Source: an uncultured Candidatus Soleaferrea sp. (GTDB lineage Bacteria; Bacillota; Clostridia; Oscillospirales; Ruminococcaceae). From it: a DNA stretch of 19,820 nucleotides. Under the pieces are notes generated by a model. The model had not been told where the DNA came from and searched no databases. It saw nothing but the letters and a program-made list of their open reading frames with translations. The translations under genes were made by a program, and so were the position numbers. This document shows, in pieces, positions 7,449 to 16,153 of this stretch. Where the stretch lies: assembly GCA_934527325.1 (NCBI GenBank), contig CAKTAG010000015.1, forward strand, positions 1 through 19,820, read 5' to 3'. How positions within the stretch are numbered: the stretch's first letter is position 1; the number at the start of each line of letters is the position of its first letter.

Positions 7449-10400
7449 TTTATTTGATATTTTATTAAATGTTAAATTATATAAAGATTTAGAAATAGCT
7501 ATTCAAGAAGGTATGCATAATATTTTTCTTAGTAATTCTGTTTGCATGCATTCTTCTTTTATAGCTTCTTTGTTATGTAAAAAAATAAATAAAAACCTTG
7601 TTATAGTAGTTCCCAATGAACTTACAGGTCAAAAAATTTGCAACGATGTAAATATTATATTTGGTGAAGAAGTAGCCATGTTATTTAAATCAAGAGAAAT
7701 AATTTATAGGAATGTTGAAAGCAGTTCAAAAGAATATGAACATCAAAGGTTAAAGGTAATTTATAACTTATGTAATATAGAAAATAAAATTATAAAGCCT
7801 ATTATTTTAGTAGTTACAGTAGAAGCATTACACCAAATTTTAAACTCACCTAGTAAATATAAACAATTATTGTTTAATTTAAAAGTTGGTGACGTAGCAA
7901 AAATAGAAAATATAGCTAAAACACTTATAAAACTTGGCTACGTTAGAAGCTACCAGGTAGATGGTATTGGTCAATTTTCAATAAGAGGAGAAATTTTAGA
8001 TATATATCCTCCGCACCTTGAATACCCGGTTAGAATTGATTTTTGGGATGATGAAATAGATAATATATTTTTATTTGACGCTCAAACACAAAGAAAAATA
8101 GATAAACGATTAGATAATGTTGTTATTTCACCAGCTAAAGAAGTTTTAATTGAAGATGTAGATGAGTTTATACAATCTATTGAAAAATTACAGAAAGAAT
8201 TAACAAATTTAACCTTTAAAGATGAAGTAATAAATAATATAACCAATGATATCGATAATGTAAAAAATGGTATTGTGGAAGATAATATTGATAAATATAT
8301 TCCTATAATTTTAAAAAATAGAAATAATATTATAGATTATATTGATGAACCTATTATTTTTATTATGAATTACAGTGGTGTTATTAATGAAAGCAAAAGT
8401 GTTTTATGGCATTATTTACAAGATGTTGAGAGTTTAGTTGAAGAAAAAATTTTAACTAAAGATTTTGGAAGTCATATTTTACATTGGGATGAAATTAAGC
8501 AAAAATTTGAAAAATATATAAATATTACTACAAGTGAATTTAATTCATTATTAGATAATTATTGTGATTTTGATAAAATTATTGATTGTTACCAAAAAGA
8601 ACTTTCGTGTTGGAGCGGGAATATAAATTTATTAGAAGATGATATAAGAATCTATATTGAAAAAAATTTTAAAATTATTATTTTAGCGGGTTCAAAAGCT
8701 TTTGCAAAGTATTTGATAGAAGAGTTAAAAGAAAGAAAAATTAGTGTTTCGAGTAATTTGAGTGATATATATAATTTTCAAATTATTGTTTTAGATGAGT
8801 GTTTGACATCTGGTATAGAATATTCAATATATAAACTGGTGATTTTTACTGTAAGTAAAAATAATTTGTTCAAAAAAAATACACAAAAAAAGCGTAAAAA
8901 ATTTTCAAATGAAGTAGCTATAGGTAGTTTAGAGGATATATCTATAGGTGATTATGTTGTACATGCAAACCATGGCATAGGTATTTTTGATGGCATAAAT
9001 AAATTAGAATTACAGGGAGTGATAAAAGATTATATAAAAATAAAATATTTAGGTTCAGATATATTGTATGTGCCAGTTACTCAATTAGATTTAGTTTCTA
9101 AATATATAGGTAATAAAGAAGATGGAGTAATTAAGTTAAATAAATTAAATAGCTCAGATTGGTATAAAAAATGTTATCAAGTAAAAAAAGCTGTTAAAGA
9201 TATGGCGAAAGATTTAATTAAATTGCAATCTGAACGAATTAACAGTAAAGGTTACCAGTTTAGTGCAGATAACGATTGGCAGCTACAATTTGAAGATATG
9301 TTTGAATATGAAGAAACAGATGCTCAATTAAGATGTATTGAAGAAGTAAAAAAAGATATGGAAAAACCATACCCTATGGATAGACTTATTTGTGGTGATG
9401 TAGGAGTTGGTAAAACAGAAGTAGCTTTAAGAATGGCTTTTAAAGCTGTTATGGATTTTAAACAGGTAGCTATATTGGCACCAACAACTATTTTAAGTTG
9501 GCAGCATTATAATACAATAATTAATAGAATGAATAAATTCCCAATAAAAGTAGAGCTGCTTTCTAGGTTAAAAACACCCAAGCAGCAAAAAGATATAATA
9601 AATAAGTTAAAAACAGGTGAAGTAGAAATTGTTGTTGGTACACATCGTTTGTTACAAAAAGATGTTGAATTTAAAGATTTAGGGTTAATAATAATAGATG
9701 AAGAGCAGAGATTTGGAGTGGCAGATAAAGAAAAGTTTAAAAAAATGAAGCATAATGTAGATGTTTTAACACTGTCTGCTACTCCTATTCCTAGAACATT
9801 GAATATGGCTATGAGTGGGATTAGAGATATGTCTGTTATAGATGAAATGCCACAAGATAGGTTGCCAATACAAACATATGTTTTGGAATATAATGAAAAT
9901 ATAATAGTTACTGCAATAATTAAAGAGATGAAAAGAGGAGGTATGGTTTTTTATCTGCACAATAGAGTAGAAACAATAAATCAAGTGGCTGCAAAAATAG
10001 CTACATTAATTCCAGATGTAAGAATTTGTATAGCTCATGGCAAAATGCTGCAAAATGAATTGACTGAAATATGGCAAAAGCTTTTAAATCACGAGGCAGA
10101 TGTTTTAATTTGTACCACTATTATAGAAACAGGTATAGACATTCCTTTTTGTAACACTTTAATAGTAGAAGATGCTGATAAAATGGGGTTAGCTCAATTA
10201 CATCAATTAAGGGGTAGAATAGGCAGGTCCGATAAAAGGGCTTTTGCATATATGACTTTTAAAAAAGGGAAAACACTTTCTGAAATTTCTACTAAAAGAT
10301 TATTGGCAATAAAAGAATTCACTAAGTTTGGTGCAGGTTTTAAAATAGCTTTAAGAGATTTAGAAATTAGAGGAGCTGGTAATATATTGGGTTCTCAACA

Positions 10401-10923
10401 ACATGGACATATAGATTCTGTTGGATATGATATGTACTTAAAATTATTATCAGAATCTATAGCAGAAGAAAAAGGAGAAAAACCAGATTTATTAGCATCT
10501 GAAAAATGTGTGGTAGATATAGATGTTACAGCTTACTTACCAGAAAAATATATTCCTAGCTTACCTAACAGAATTGATATATATAAAAAAATAGCTTTAA
10601 TAAAAAGTAAAGATGATTATGATGACTTAGTTGATGAATTAGTTGATAGATTTGGTGAGTTACCTGTAGAAGTTGAGTGGTTACTTAGCATTAGTTTTTT
10701 AAGAAATTTAGCTATTAAAAATAATATAGAAGAAATTAAGCAAAAAGGAGAAAATATTTATATATATCAAAATCCTTTAAATATGGAAATGGCTGCTAAA
10801 ATTTCACAAAATTTTGGAGAAAAAGTAACTTTAAATTTAAATGATAGGCAGTATATTAAAATTAAAATATATAAAAATGAAAAAAGTTTTTCTGTAATAC
10901 AAGACATTTTATCTGTGTTGTGA
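7441..10923 (+). CDS. mfd: Transcription-repair coupling factor
   Basis: Mfd is an ATP-driven DNA translocase that removes stalled RNA polymerase and recruits UvrA for nucleotide excision repair. At 1160 residues it is full length. It has the N-terminal UvrB-homology region (YQVDGIGQFSIRGEILDIYPP near 178-198). The CarD-like RNA-polymerase interaction domain begins near 502 (GDYVVHANHGIGIFDG). The superfamily 2 motor has Walker A GDVGVGKTE (about 652-660), DEEQRFGV (about 753), LSATPIPRT (about 778-786), the helicase C block QLRGRIGRSD (about 922-931) and the TRG-type ALRDLEIRGAGN segment. The C-terminal TRCF domain (YLPEKYIPSLPNRIDIYKK onward) is complete. The ATG overlaps the upstream membrane-protein gene by eight bases and has only a weak purine-rich ribosome site, suggesting coupling. 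The usual neighbours pth and spoVT are absent. Confidence 0.97.
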   Translation: MINLFDILLNVKLYKDLEIAIQEGMHNIFLSNSVCMHSSFIASLLCKKINKNLVIVVPNELTGQKICNDVNIIFGEEVAMLFKSREIIYRNVESSSKEYEHQRLKVIYNLCNIENKIIKPIILVVTVEALHQILNSPSKYKQLLFNLKVGDVAKIENIAKTLIKLGYVRSYQVDGIGQFSIRGEILDIYPPHLEYPVRIDFWDDEIDNIFLFDAQTQRKIDKRLDNVVISPAKEVLIEDVDEFIQSIEKLQKELTNLTFKDEVINNITNDIDNVKNGIVEDNIDKYIPIILKNRNNIIDYIDEPIIFIMNYSGVINESKSVLWHYLQDVESLVEEKILTKDFGSHILHWDEIKQKFEKYINITTSEFNSLLDNYCDFDKIIDCYQKELSCWSGNINLLEDDIRIYIEKNFKIIILAGSKAFAKYLIEELKERKISVSSNLSDIYNFQIIVLDECLTSGIEYSIYKLVIFTVSKNNLFKKNTQKKRKKFSNEVAIGSLEDISIGDYVVHANHGIGIFDGINKLELQGVIKDYIKIKYLGSDILYVPVTQLDLVSKYIGNKEDGVIKLNKLNSSDWYKKCYQVKKAVKDMAKDLIKLQSERINSKGYQFSADNDWQLQFEDMFEYEETDAQLRCIEEVKKDMEKPYPMDRLICGDVGVGKTEVALRMAFKAVMDFKQVAILAPTTILSWQHYNTIINRMNKFPIKVELLSRLKTPKQQKDIINKLKTGEVEIVVGTHRLLQKDVEFKDLGLIIIDEEQRFGVADKEKFKKMKHNVDVLTLSATPIPRTLNMAMSGIRDMSVIDEMPQDRLPIQTYVLEYNENIIVTAIIKEMKRGGMVFYLHNRVETINQVAAKIATLIPDVRICIAHGKMLQNELTEIWQKLLNHEADVLICTTIIETGIDIPFCNTLIVEDADKMGLAQLHQLRGRIGRSDKRAFAYMTFKKGKTLSEISTKRLLAIKEFTKFGAGFKIALRDLEIRGAGNILGSQQHGHIDSVGYDMYLKLLSESIAEEKGEKPDLLASEKCVVDIDVTAYLPEKYIPSLPNRIDIYKKIALIKSKDDYDDLVDELVDRFGELPVEVEWLLSISFLRNLAIKNNIEEIKQKGENIYIYQNPLNMEMAAKISQNFGEKVTLNLNDRQYIKIKIYKNEKSFSVIQDILSVL

Positions 10924-10929
10924 TATAAT
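10901..10929 (+). promoter_or_regulatory. Candidate feoAB promoter inside mfd stop
   Basis: A perfect extended -10, TGaTATAAT (10921-10929), begins with the mfd stop codon. A -35-like AAGACA (10901-10906, four of six matches) lies 17 bases upstream. Transcription would start near 10936, leaving only about ten bases before the feoA ATG and cutting into its AAGGGTGG ribosome site. The sequence fit is good, but AT-rich DNA produces such matches by chance, so this is a candidate only. No clear Fur-type dyad was seen. Confidence 0.4.
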
Positions 10930-10946
10930 AATAAGGGTGGTAAATA

Positions 10947-11180
10947 ATGAATAAACAACTTACACTTAAAGATGTTAAGCCAGGTAAGGTTGCAATAGTT
11001 GTAGGTATGCTTGGTGAAGGAGCTTTAAGAAAAAGGTTAATAGATATGGGAATAACTCCAGGAACTAAGATTTTAGTTAGAAAAATTGCTCCATTAGGGG
11101 ACCCTATAGAAATAAATTTAAGAGGTTATGAGCTTTCGTTAAGAAAAGAAATAGCAAAAAATATATTAGTTGAATTTTAA
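10947..11180 (+). CDS. feoA: Ferrous iron transport protein A
   Basis: FeoA is a small cytoplasmic SH3-like protein that supports FeoB during Fe(II) import. The 77-residue product shows the standard layout: LKDVKPGKVAIVVGM, GEGALRKRLIDMGITPGT, a basic-hydrophobic ILVRKIAPLGDPIEINLRGYELSLRKEIAKNI core, and a short end. Length is typical. The ATG is preceded by AAGGGTGG at 10933-10940. It lies 23 bases after mfd and 41 bases before feoB. A candidate promoter overlaps the mfd stop; otherwise it may be read through from mfd. Confidence 0.95.
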   Translation: MNKQLTLKDVKPGKVAIVVGMLGEGALRKRLIDMGITPGTKILVRKIAPLGDPIEINLRGYELSLRKEIAKNILVEF

Positions 11181-11221
11181 ATTTTTAAATTAATTTCTAC
11201 AAAGTAGGATGTGTAAAATAT

Positions 11222-13210
11222 ATGGGATATAATGTTGCTTTAGTGGGAAACCCAAATTGTGGGAAAACAACATTGTTTAATGTACTAACTGGTAGTAAAC
11301 AATATGTTGGTAATTGGTCTGGTGTTACTGTAGAAAAAAAAATAGGAAAAATAAAATCTACGAAGTTGAATATTAACCTTGTAGATTTACCAGGCATATA
11401 TTCATTATCACCTTACACTATGGAAGAAATTATAGCAAGAGATTACATAATTAATGAAAAACCTAATTTAGTTATAAACATTATAGACGGAACTAATATA
11501 GAAAGAAATATGTATTTAACAATTCAACTTCTAGAATTAGGGGTACCCGTGGTAATAGCTATAAATATGATGGATGATGTTGAATCACAAGGTGGTAAAA
11601 TAGATACTACTATGTTAGAAAAATGCCTAGGTGTTAGAGTTGTACCTATTGTTGCTAGAAAAGGTGAAAATTTAAAATCTTTACTTGCCGTTTGTGAAGA
11701 GATGCTGGTAGAAAAAAAAGAACAAATACATATTTTAAAATATGATAATAATACAACGATGGCTATAAATAGTATAAAAAATATTGTTTGTGATAGTGTA
11801 CCAAAAGATGAATCTTTATTTTATATTTTAAAATTGCTTGAAGGCGATATACAAATAGAAAAAAAACTTAATTTATCTGGTAAAAGTAAAGCAGAACTTA
11901 ATAACATTGTTAATATATATGAAGGCAGTAGTAAATATGGCGATAGGGAAACAATGGTAGCAGATGCTAGATATAAGTTTATAACAGATATTGTATCTAA
12001 AAGTGTTAAGAAAAAAAATACAGAAACAAGTTTTACGCTATCTGATAAAATAGATATGGTTGTTACTAATAGGTTTTTAGCAATACCGATATTTTTAATA
12101 GTAATATCTATTGTGTTTGGAATTACTTTTGGCAGCTTTGGAACTATGCTTAAAGATTATGTGAGTCTTTTTATAAATAAATGTATAGCTTTGCCAGTAA
12201 GTAATTTATTAGTTTTGAATAATATGCCTGCTTGGACTCATGGGTTATTGGTAGATGCTGTTATTGGTGGTGTAGGTTCTGTTTTGGAATTTTTACCACA
12301 AATAATAATACTATTTTTATTTTTATCTATTTTAGAAGATAGTGGATATATGGCTAGAGCAGCTTTTATAATGGATAGATTTTTAAGAAAATTAGGTTTA
12401 AACGGAAAGTCGTTTATACCTATGTTGATGGGTTTTGGTTGCACAACTCCAGCTGTTATGGCAGCTAGAACATTAGAAAATGAAGATGATAAAAAACTTA
12501 CAATATTGTTGATTCCATTTATGTCTTGTGGGGCAAAGCTAACGGTTTATATGATGTTAACAGGTATTTTTTTTAAACAATATAAAGGGTTAATAGTTTT
12601 AAGTTTATATTTTATAGGGCTTTTGGTTGCTATTATTTGTGCATTGGCTTTAAAAAATACAATATTTAGAAAGAATACTTCTAATTTTATAATGGAATTA
12701 CCACCATATAGGTTTCCTACTTTAAAAACAATAATCTCGCATGTATGGGAAAAATGCAAATGCTTTTTAATAAAAGCGGGAACAATAATATTTTCTATGT
12801 GTATTTTAATTTGGATGATGCAAAATTTTGATTTTTTTCTTAATTATGTAAATAATAACGAATATAGTATGATAGGTTGTATAGGTAGATTTATTGCACC
12901 TATATTTAAACCTTTGGGCTTTGGCCAGTGGCAAGCTAGTGTTTCGTTAATAGCGGGGTTAATATCTAAAGAAGTTGTTGTTTCAACAATGAATATTTTA
13001 TATAATGGAAATTTGTATGGAGTTTTTTCGCAAGCTTCAGCCTATGCTTTTATGGTATTTATTTTACTATATATGCCGTGTGTATCTGCTTTTGTTTCAA
13101 TGAAGAAAGAATTGGGAAGTTGGAAATGGGCTATAGGTGCTGCTTTAATGGAGGTAAGTGTAGCTTATTTTGTTTCTTTATTTACCTACAATGCAATAAA
13201 AATATTTTAA
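11222..13210 (+). CDS. feoB: Ferrous iron transporter FeoB
   Basis: FeoB is the membrane permease for Fe(II), with an N-terminal GTPase domain. The 662-residue product has G1 GNPNCGKT (9-16), a G2 region around GVTVEKK (34-40), G3 DLPG (55-58) and G4 NMMD (115-118), followed by the helical NFeoB region up to about residue 270. The membrane part contains both Gate repeats: FLSILEDSGYMARAAFIMDRF with PMLMGFGCTTPAVMAART, and later FGQWQASVSLIAGLISKEVVVSTMN. Conserved Cys sits in GFGCTTPA and in FMSCGAK. The start is ATG 11222, with AGGATGTG upstream at 11206-11213. It is complete and sits between feoA and the Cys-rich FeoB partner, the usual Clostridia arrangement. Iron-responsive control is expected for the family but no operator was recognised. 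Confidence 0.97.
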   Translation: MGYNVALVGNPNCGKTTLFNVLTGSKQYVGNWSGVTVEKKIGKIKSTKLNINLVDLPGIYSLSPYTMEEIIARDYIINEKPNLVINIIDGTNIERNMYLTIQLLELGVPVVIAINMMDDVESQGGKIDTTMLEKCLGVRVVPIVARKGENLKSLLAVCEEMLVEKKEQIHILKYDNNTTMAINSIKNIVCDSVPKDESLFYILKLLEGDIQIEKKLNLSGKSKAELNNIVNIYEGSSKYGDRETMVADARYKFITDIVSKSVKKKNTETSFTLSDKIDMVVTNRFLAIPIFLIVISIVFGITFGSFGTMLKDYVSLFINKCIALPVSNLLVLNNMPAWTHGLLVDAVIGGVGSVLEFLPQIIILFLFLSILEDSGYMARAAFIMDRFLRKLGLNGKSFIPMLMGFGCTTPAVMAARTLENEDDKKLTILLIPFMSCGAKLTVYMMLTGIFFKQYKGLIVLSLYFIGLLVAIICALALKNTIFRKNTSNFIMELPPYRFPTLKTIISHVWEKCKCFLIKAGTIIFSMCILIWMMQNFDFFLNYVNNNEYSMIGCIGRFIAPIFKPLGFGQWQASVSLIAGLISKEVVVSTMNILYNGNLYGVFSQASAYAFMVFILLYMPCVSAFVSMKKELGSWKWAIGAALMEVSVAYFVSLFTYNAIKIF

Positions 13211-13213
13211 TAA

Positions 13214-13230
13214 AATAAAATCATTTTATT
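13214..13230 (+). repeat. AT-only inverted repeat after feoB
   Basis: AATAAAAT (13214-13221) and ATTTTATT (13223-13230) form a perfect eight-base inverted repeat around one base. It lies between feoB and the small Cys-rich gene. A hairpin of A-T pairs alone is weak and the following run is A-rich, not T-rich, so this is not a convincing + strand terminator. Confidence 0.25.
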
Positions 13231-13255
13231 AAAAAAAGATGTGAGGTTAAAAATA

Positions 13256-13423
13256 GTGATGGGGAAATTAATAATTGGTTTATGTATAGGGTTAATAATT
13301 TTAGGGATGATTATTTTTGTAATCTACATAAAAAAAATGTTGAATGGGAAGTGTTGTGAAGGTTGTAAGGGTTGTAGCCAAAAAAGTAATTGCAGTAATA
13401 TAAAAAATAATCTTGAAAAGTAG
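13256..13423 (+). CDS. FeoB-associated Cys-rich membrane protein
   Basis: This 55-residue peptide has one N-terminal membrane helix (residues about 5-25), a basic stretch, and a cysteine cluster Cys33, 34, 37, 40 and 46 in KCCEGCKGCSQKSNC, then a charged tail. This matches the small FeoB-associated Cys-rich family found downstream of feoB in Bacillota. Its role in iron transport is unproven, perhaps metal binding or redox support of FeoB at the membrane face. GAGG at 13243-13246 supports a start at GTG 13256, or at the adjacent ATG 13259. A reading from GTG 13241 would begin at the ribosome site and is unlikely. It is probably co-transcribed with feoB. Confidence 0.82.
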   Translation: MMGKLIIGLCIGLIILGMIIFVIYIKKMLNGKCCEGCKGCSQKSNCSNIKNNLEK

Positions 13424-13424
13424 G

Positions 13425-13452
13425 TTATTATGTGTTGATGTTAGTTTATAAT
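13425..13452 (+). promoter_or_regulatory. Promoter of tRNA-Pro(GGG)
   Basis: A perfect -10 TATAAT (13447-13452) lies 22 bases before the tRNA. The -35 is poor: TTATTA (13425-13430) at 16-base spacing. An alternative pair is TTGATG (13435-13440) with TAATAA (13456-13461) at 15-base spacing. The tRNA probably has its own promoter, but which one is uncertain. Confidence 0.5.
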
Positions 13453-13474
13453 ATGTAATAATTAAAAAGTTTAT

Positions 13475-13551
13475 CCGGGTGTGGCGCAGTTTGGTAGCGC
13501 GCTAGAATGGGGTTCTAGAGGCCGTGGGTTCGACTCCCGCCACTCGGACCA
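13475..13551 (+). tRNA. tRNA-Pro (anticodon GGG)
   Basis: The 77-base cloverleaf has acceptor stem CCGGGTG (13475-13481) pairing with CACTCGG (13541-13547), discriminator A and an encoded CCA. The D-arm has GCGC on both sides. The anticodon stem CTAGA/TCTAG (13502-13506 / 13514-13518) encloses a seven-base loop with GGG at 13509-13511, reading CCC and CCT, with G at position 37 as in TrmD substrates. A T-run follows (13554-13559), which could end transcription. The CCGG-type first bases rather than the usual CGG start come from alignment to the discriminator and should be confirmed by a covariance model. Confidence 0.93.
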
Positions 13552-13610
13552 ATTTTTTTAATATTTATTTTTTTATTTATGTATTATTTATTTTTTAGGA
13601 GTAGTTATTA

Positions 13611-14144
13611 ATGGAACTAAAGGAAAAATTTGTTGATAGTAGTTTAAAGTTTGATGGAAATTTTTTAAAATTGAAAGTAGACAAAGTTGAATTACCGAAT
13701 AATAAAAAAGCAACCAGAGAGATGATTGAACATCCTGGAGCAGCGTGTATTTTAGCTTTAGATGAAAATAAAAATGTTTTTATGGTTAAACAGTATAGGT
13801 ACCCAATATCAAAAATAATGTATGAAATACCAGCTGGTAAAATAGATAACAATGAAGAACCGATACAATGTGCTTATAGAGAATTTGAAGAAGAAACAGG
13901 TTATAAAGCTAAAAAATTAAAATTTTTAGGTGTAATGCATCCAGCGGCAGCTTACACAAACGAGGTAATATATATATATTTAGCATTAGGTATAACAAAA
14001 GGTGAAGTTAACCTAGATGAAGATGAATTTTTAGAATTGGAAAAAATACATATTGATAAGGTTAGAAAAATGATTTTAGACAATGAAATTACTGATGCTA
14101 AAACTCAAGTAGCTGTTATGAAATACCTATTAGAAAGAGATTAA
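13611..14144 (+). CDS. Nudix hydrolase, ADP-ribose pyrophosphatase type
   Basis: The protein probably cleaves ADP-ribose to AMP and ribose 5-phosphate, removing a reactive product of NAD breakdown. The 177-residue sequence has a complete Nudix box: G76, E82, R90-E91, E94-E95 and G97 with the exact GX5EX7REUXEEXGU spacing. Before it is FMVKQYRYPISKIMYEIPAGK, and after it MHPAAAYTNEVIYIYLA, the arrangement of the NudF/ADP-ribose group, in which a Pro about 15 residues after the box marks this specificity. AGGAG at 13597-13601 supports the ATG. It follows tRNA-Pro(GGG), and the lipoprotein gene starts three bases after its stop. Substrate specificity is inferred from motif context only. Confidence 0.9.
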   Translation: MELKEKFVDSSLKFDGNFLKLKVDKVELPNNKKATREMIEHPGAACILALDENKNVFMVKQYRYPISKIMYEIPAGKIDNNEEPIQCAYREFEEETGYKAKKLKFLGVMHPAAAYTNEVIYIYLALGITKGEVNLDEDEFLELEKIHIDKVRKMILDNEITDAKTQVAVMKYLLERD

Positions 14145-14147
14145 AAA

Positions 14148-15545
14148 ATGCAAATATATAAAAATTTTATATTATCTATATTTTTGCTTTTCGTAATGTT
14201 ACCTTTATCGTCTTGTTCCACTATTCAACCATCTATAGAAAAGTTGATAAAAGCCCCTGAATTAACAGGTGAATATTATGAAATTAAGCAAACGTTAGAA
14301 TCTGAATTAGGGAACGGTGTTATGCTAAGGTACCCTAAGTCTGGTGACTATAGGTCGGCAATTATTATGAATGACGTAGATAATGATGGGCAAGAAGAAG
14401 CAATAGTTTTTTATTCTCAAAACGACGATGCTAACAGTGAAATTAAATTTAGTGTTTTAGATAAAATAAACGGTAAATGGGTTAATATTTTTTCTACAGT
14501 GGCGCCGGGTGTAGATGTGGAGAAAGTATTGATTTCTAACCTCATGGGTTTAGCGAATAATCAAATTATTATAAATTGGGTTAAAGCTAATGGTGTTGAT
14601 AGAGCATTACAAGTTTATAATTATGAGAATAACAAATTTAATTGTATATATACTAAAGATTTTTTAACTGACGTTTTTGTTTTTGATATTGATAATGATT
14701 TATTAGATGAGCTTGTTATAATAGATAGAACATTAAAAATAACTCCGAATGTAAAAATAGTGAAAAAAGTAGATAATGTGAATGAATTAGATGTTGTTTC
14801 GTATACAAGGTTAAGGGAAGGCCCAATATGTTACAAAAAAGTAACTGTTGGTAAGTTGTTCAATAATGTAAATGCTTTATTTTTAGATGCAGAAAGTGAA
14901 GACCAAGGTTATGGAGATAAAGCATTATATACAGAAGTAGTGGTTTTAACACAAGATTATAAATTACTTAATTTGTTTTATGCTAAAAATAATAGTTATG
15001 AGTTAAATCAATATTTATTAAATGAAACTTTGAGGTTTCAAGATGTATTCTGCAGAGATGTAAATGGTGATTCAATAATAGAAATTCCACAAAGATTGTA
15101 TTATAAATATGCTGGCAAGCACAAAGTAAGAGTAAAACCTTTAATTATTTGGAAAAAATACATAAATGGAAATTGGAATTTTTCTAATGTGTCTTTTGAA
15201 AATAAAAAAGATGGATATAGTTTTCTTTTTCCTTTAAATTGGCTAAAATTAAATAATTCATCATCTAGTGAAGTTACAAGTGTTAAAGATGAAATAGAGC
15301 CTTTGGTGTTGGCTTTTGAAGGTGAAAACCAAAATGAAATATTTTTTAGAAACAACGATGAAACTAAGCAGGAAGTAATGGCTATAAAAGTAGCGGAATC
15401 TACAGAACAAGTAGGTGAAGGTTATTTAACAATATGTAGAAAAAATAATTTTGTATATTATGTAAAAATAAATAATAAAAACAAAAATTTCCCAATAACA
15501 TTAAAACAAGTAAAAAAATATTTTTCTATAATATATGGTGGTTGA
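14148..15545 (+). CDS. Lipoprotein with VCBS/FG-GAP-like Asp motifs
   Basis: The 465-residue product begins with a type II signal peptide: a short basic start, a hydrophobic stretch and the lipobox L-S-S-C with lipidated Cys23, so it should be anchored on the outer face of the membrane. Three motifs resemble Ca-binding FG-GAP/VCBS loops: NDVDNDGQEE (about 75-84), DIDNDLLDE (about 179-187) and RDVNGDSIIE (about 303-312). The spacing suggests blades of a beta-propeller. The last about 100 residues (DGYSFLFPLNWLKL onward) look like a separate domain. I do not recognise a specific function. It follows the Nudix gene by three bases, with a weak purine-rich ribosome site (GAAAGAGA), and runs up to aroQ, so the three may be one operon without an obvious shared pathway. 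Confidence 0.75.
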   Translation: MQIYKNFILSIFLLFVMLPLSSCSTIQPSIEKLIKAPELTGEYYEIKQTLESELGNGVMLRYPKSGDYRSAIIMNDVDNDGQEEAIVFYSQNDDANSEIKFSVLDKINGKWVNIFSTVAPGVDVEKVLISNLMGLANNQIIINWVKANGVDRALQVYNYENNKFNCIYTKDFLTDVFVFDIDNDLLDELVIIDRTLKITPNVKIVKKVDNVNELDVVSYTRLREGPICYKKVTVGKLFNNVNALFLDAESEDQGYGDKALYTEVVVLTQDYKLLNLFYAKNNSYELNQYLLNETLRFQDVFCRDVNGDSIIEIPQRLYYKYAGKHKVRVKPLIIWKKYINGNWNFSNVSFENKKDGYSFLFPLNWLKLNNSSSSEVTSVKDEIEPLVLAFEGENQNEIFFRNNDETKQEVMAIKVAESTEQVGEGYLTICRKNNFVYYVKINNKNKNFPITLKQVKKYFSIIYGG

Positions 15546-15552
15546 TTGTTAC

Positions 15553-15978
15553 ATGAAAAAAATATTAGTTATTCATGGCCCTAATTTAAAAAAAACAGGT
15601 TTTAGAGAAACAGATCAATATGGAAAAATAACATTAGAAGAAATAAATAAAAAAATTGTTGATTTTTGTGTTAACCATAATGTTACAGTTGAAATATTCC
15701 AAAGTAATAGTGAAGGTGCTATAATTGATAAAATAGAAATATCTGCTGGTAAAATTTATGGTTTAATAATAAACCCTGGCGCATACACGCATTATAGTTA
15801 TGCAATAAGAGATGCAATCGTTGCTTTAAATGTTCCAACTATTGAAGTGCATATGTCTAATATATATGCTAGAGAAGAGTTTAGGCAAAAATCTGTTATA
15901 GCACCTGTATGTATAGGTCAAATATCTGGTTTTAATTATAATAGTTATTTGCTAGCTATAGAAGTATTGTTACAATAA
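15553..15978 (+). CDS. aroQ: 3-Dehydroquinate dehydratase, type II
   Basis: AroQ converts 3-dehydroquinate to 3-dehydroshikimate in the shikimate pathway; the active enzyme is usually a dodecamer. The 141-residue product has the type II signatures: HGPN at 8-11, Arg18-Glu19 and Tyr23 in GFRETDQYG on the flexible lid, INPGAYTHYSYAIRDAI at 73-89, EVHMSNIYAREEFR at 98-111 with the catalytic His100, and GQISGF near 122-127. The lid differs from the common NLNLLG form, having Lys-Lys-Thr at 13-15, but the catalytic residues are present. I start at ATG 15553, because the family begins MKKILVIHGPN and GGTGG at 15537-15541 could serve as ribosome site. An ATG at 15535 would overlap the lipoprotein gene by 11 bases. 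No other shikimate gene is nearby. Confidence 0.93.
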   Translation: MKKILVIHGPNLKKTGFRETDQYGKITLEEINKKIVDFCVNHNVTVEIFQSNSEGAIIDKIEISAGKIYGLIINPGAYTHYSYAIRDAIVALNVPTIEVHMSNIYAREEFRQKSVIAPVCIGQISGFNYNSYLLAIEVLLQ

Positions 15979-16097
15979 AGAATATGTTTGTGTGAATATG
16001 TTTTATAAATTAATTAATAATAAAAGTTAAATTCCGAGTTTTAATATTTTGGTTATTTTAATTATAAATATGATGTATTTTATTTTTGTTAAAAACA

Positions 16098-16116
16098 GTG
16101 AATTACAAATATTCAC
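16098..16116. repeat. Short inverted repeat upstream of tRNA-Pro(CGG)
   Basis: GTGAAT (16098-16103) and ATTCAC (16111-16116) form a six-base inverted repeat with a seven-base spacer, 37 bases before the -35 of the tRNA-Pro promoter. The rest of the stretch from aroQ to this promoter (15979-16153) shows only AT-rich sequence with no open reading frame or terminator that I can recognise. The repeat could be a chance match or a protein site. Confidence 0.2.
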
Positions 16117-16153
16117 AATACGAAAAATTTCAGTGAAAAATGTTTAAAATCTA

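Noticed and set aside
9766..9984. Open frames on the - strand inside mfd, feoB, Nudix, mnmE and the lipoprotein gene
   Set aside because: They lie opposite well-supported conserved genes, show no recognisable motifs and have no ribosome sites.
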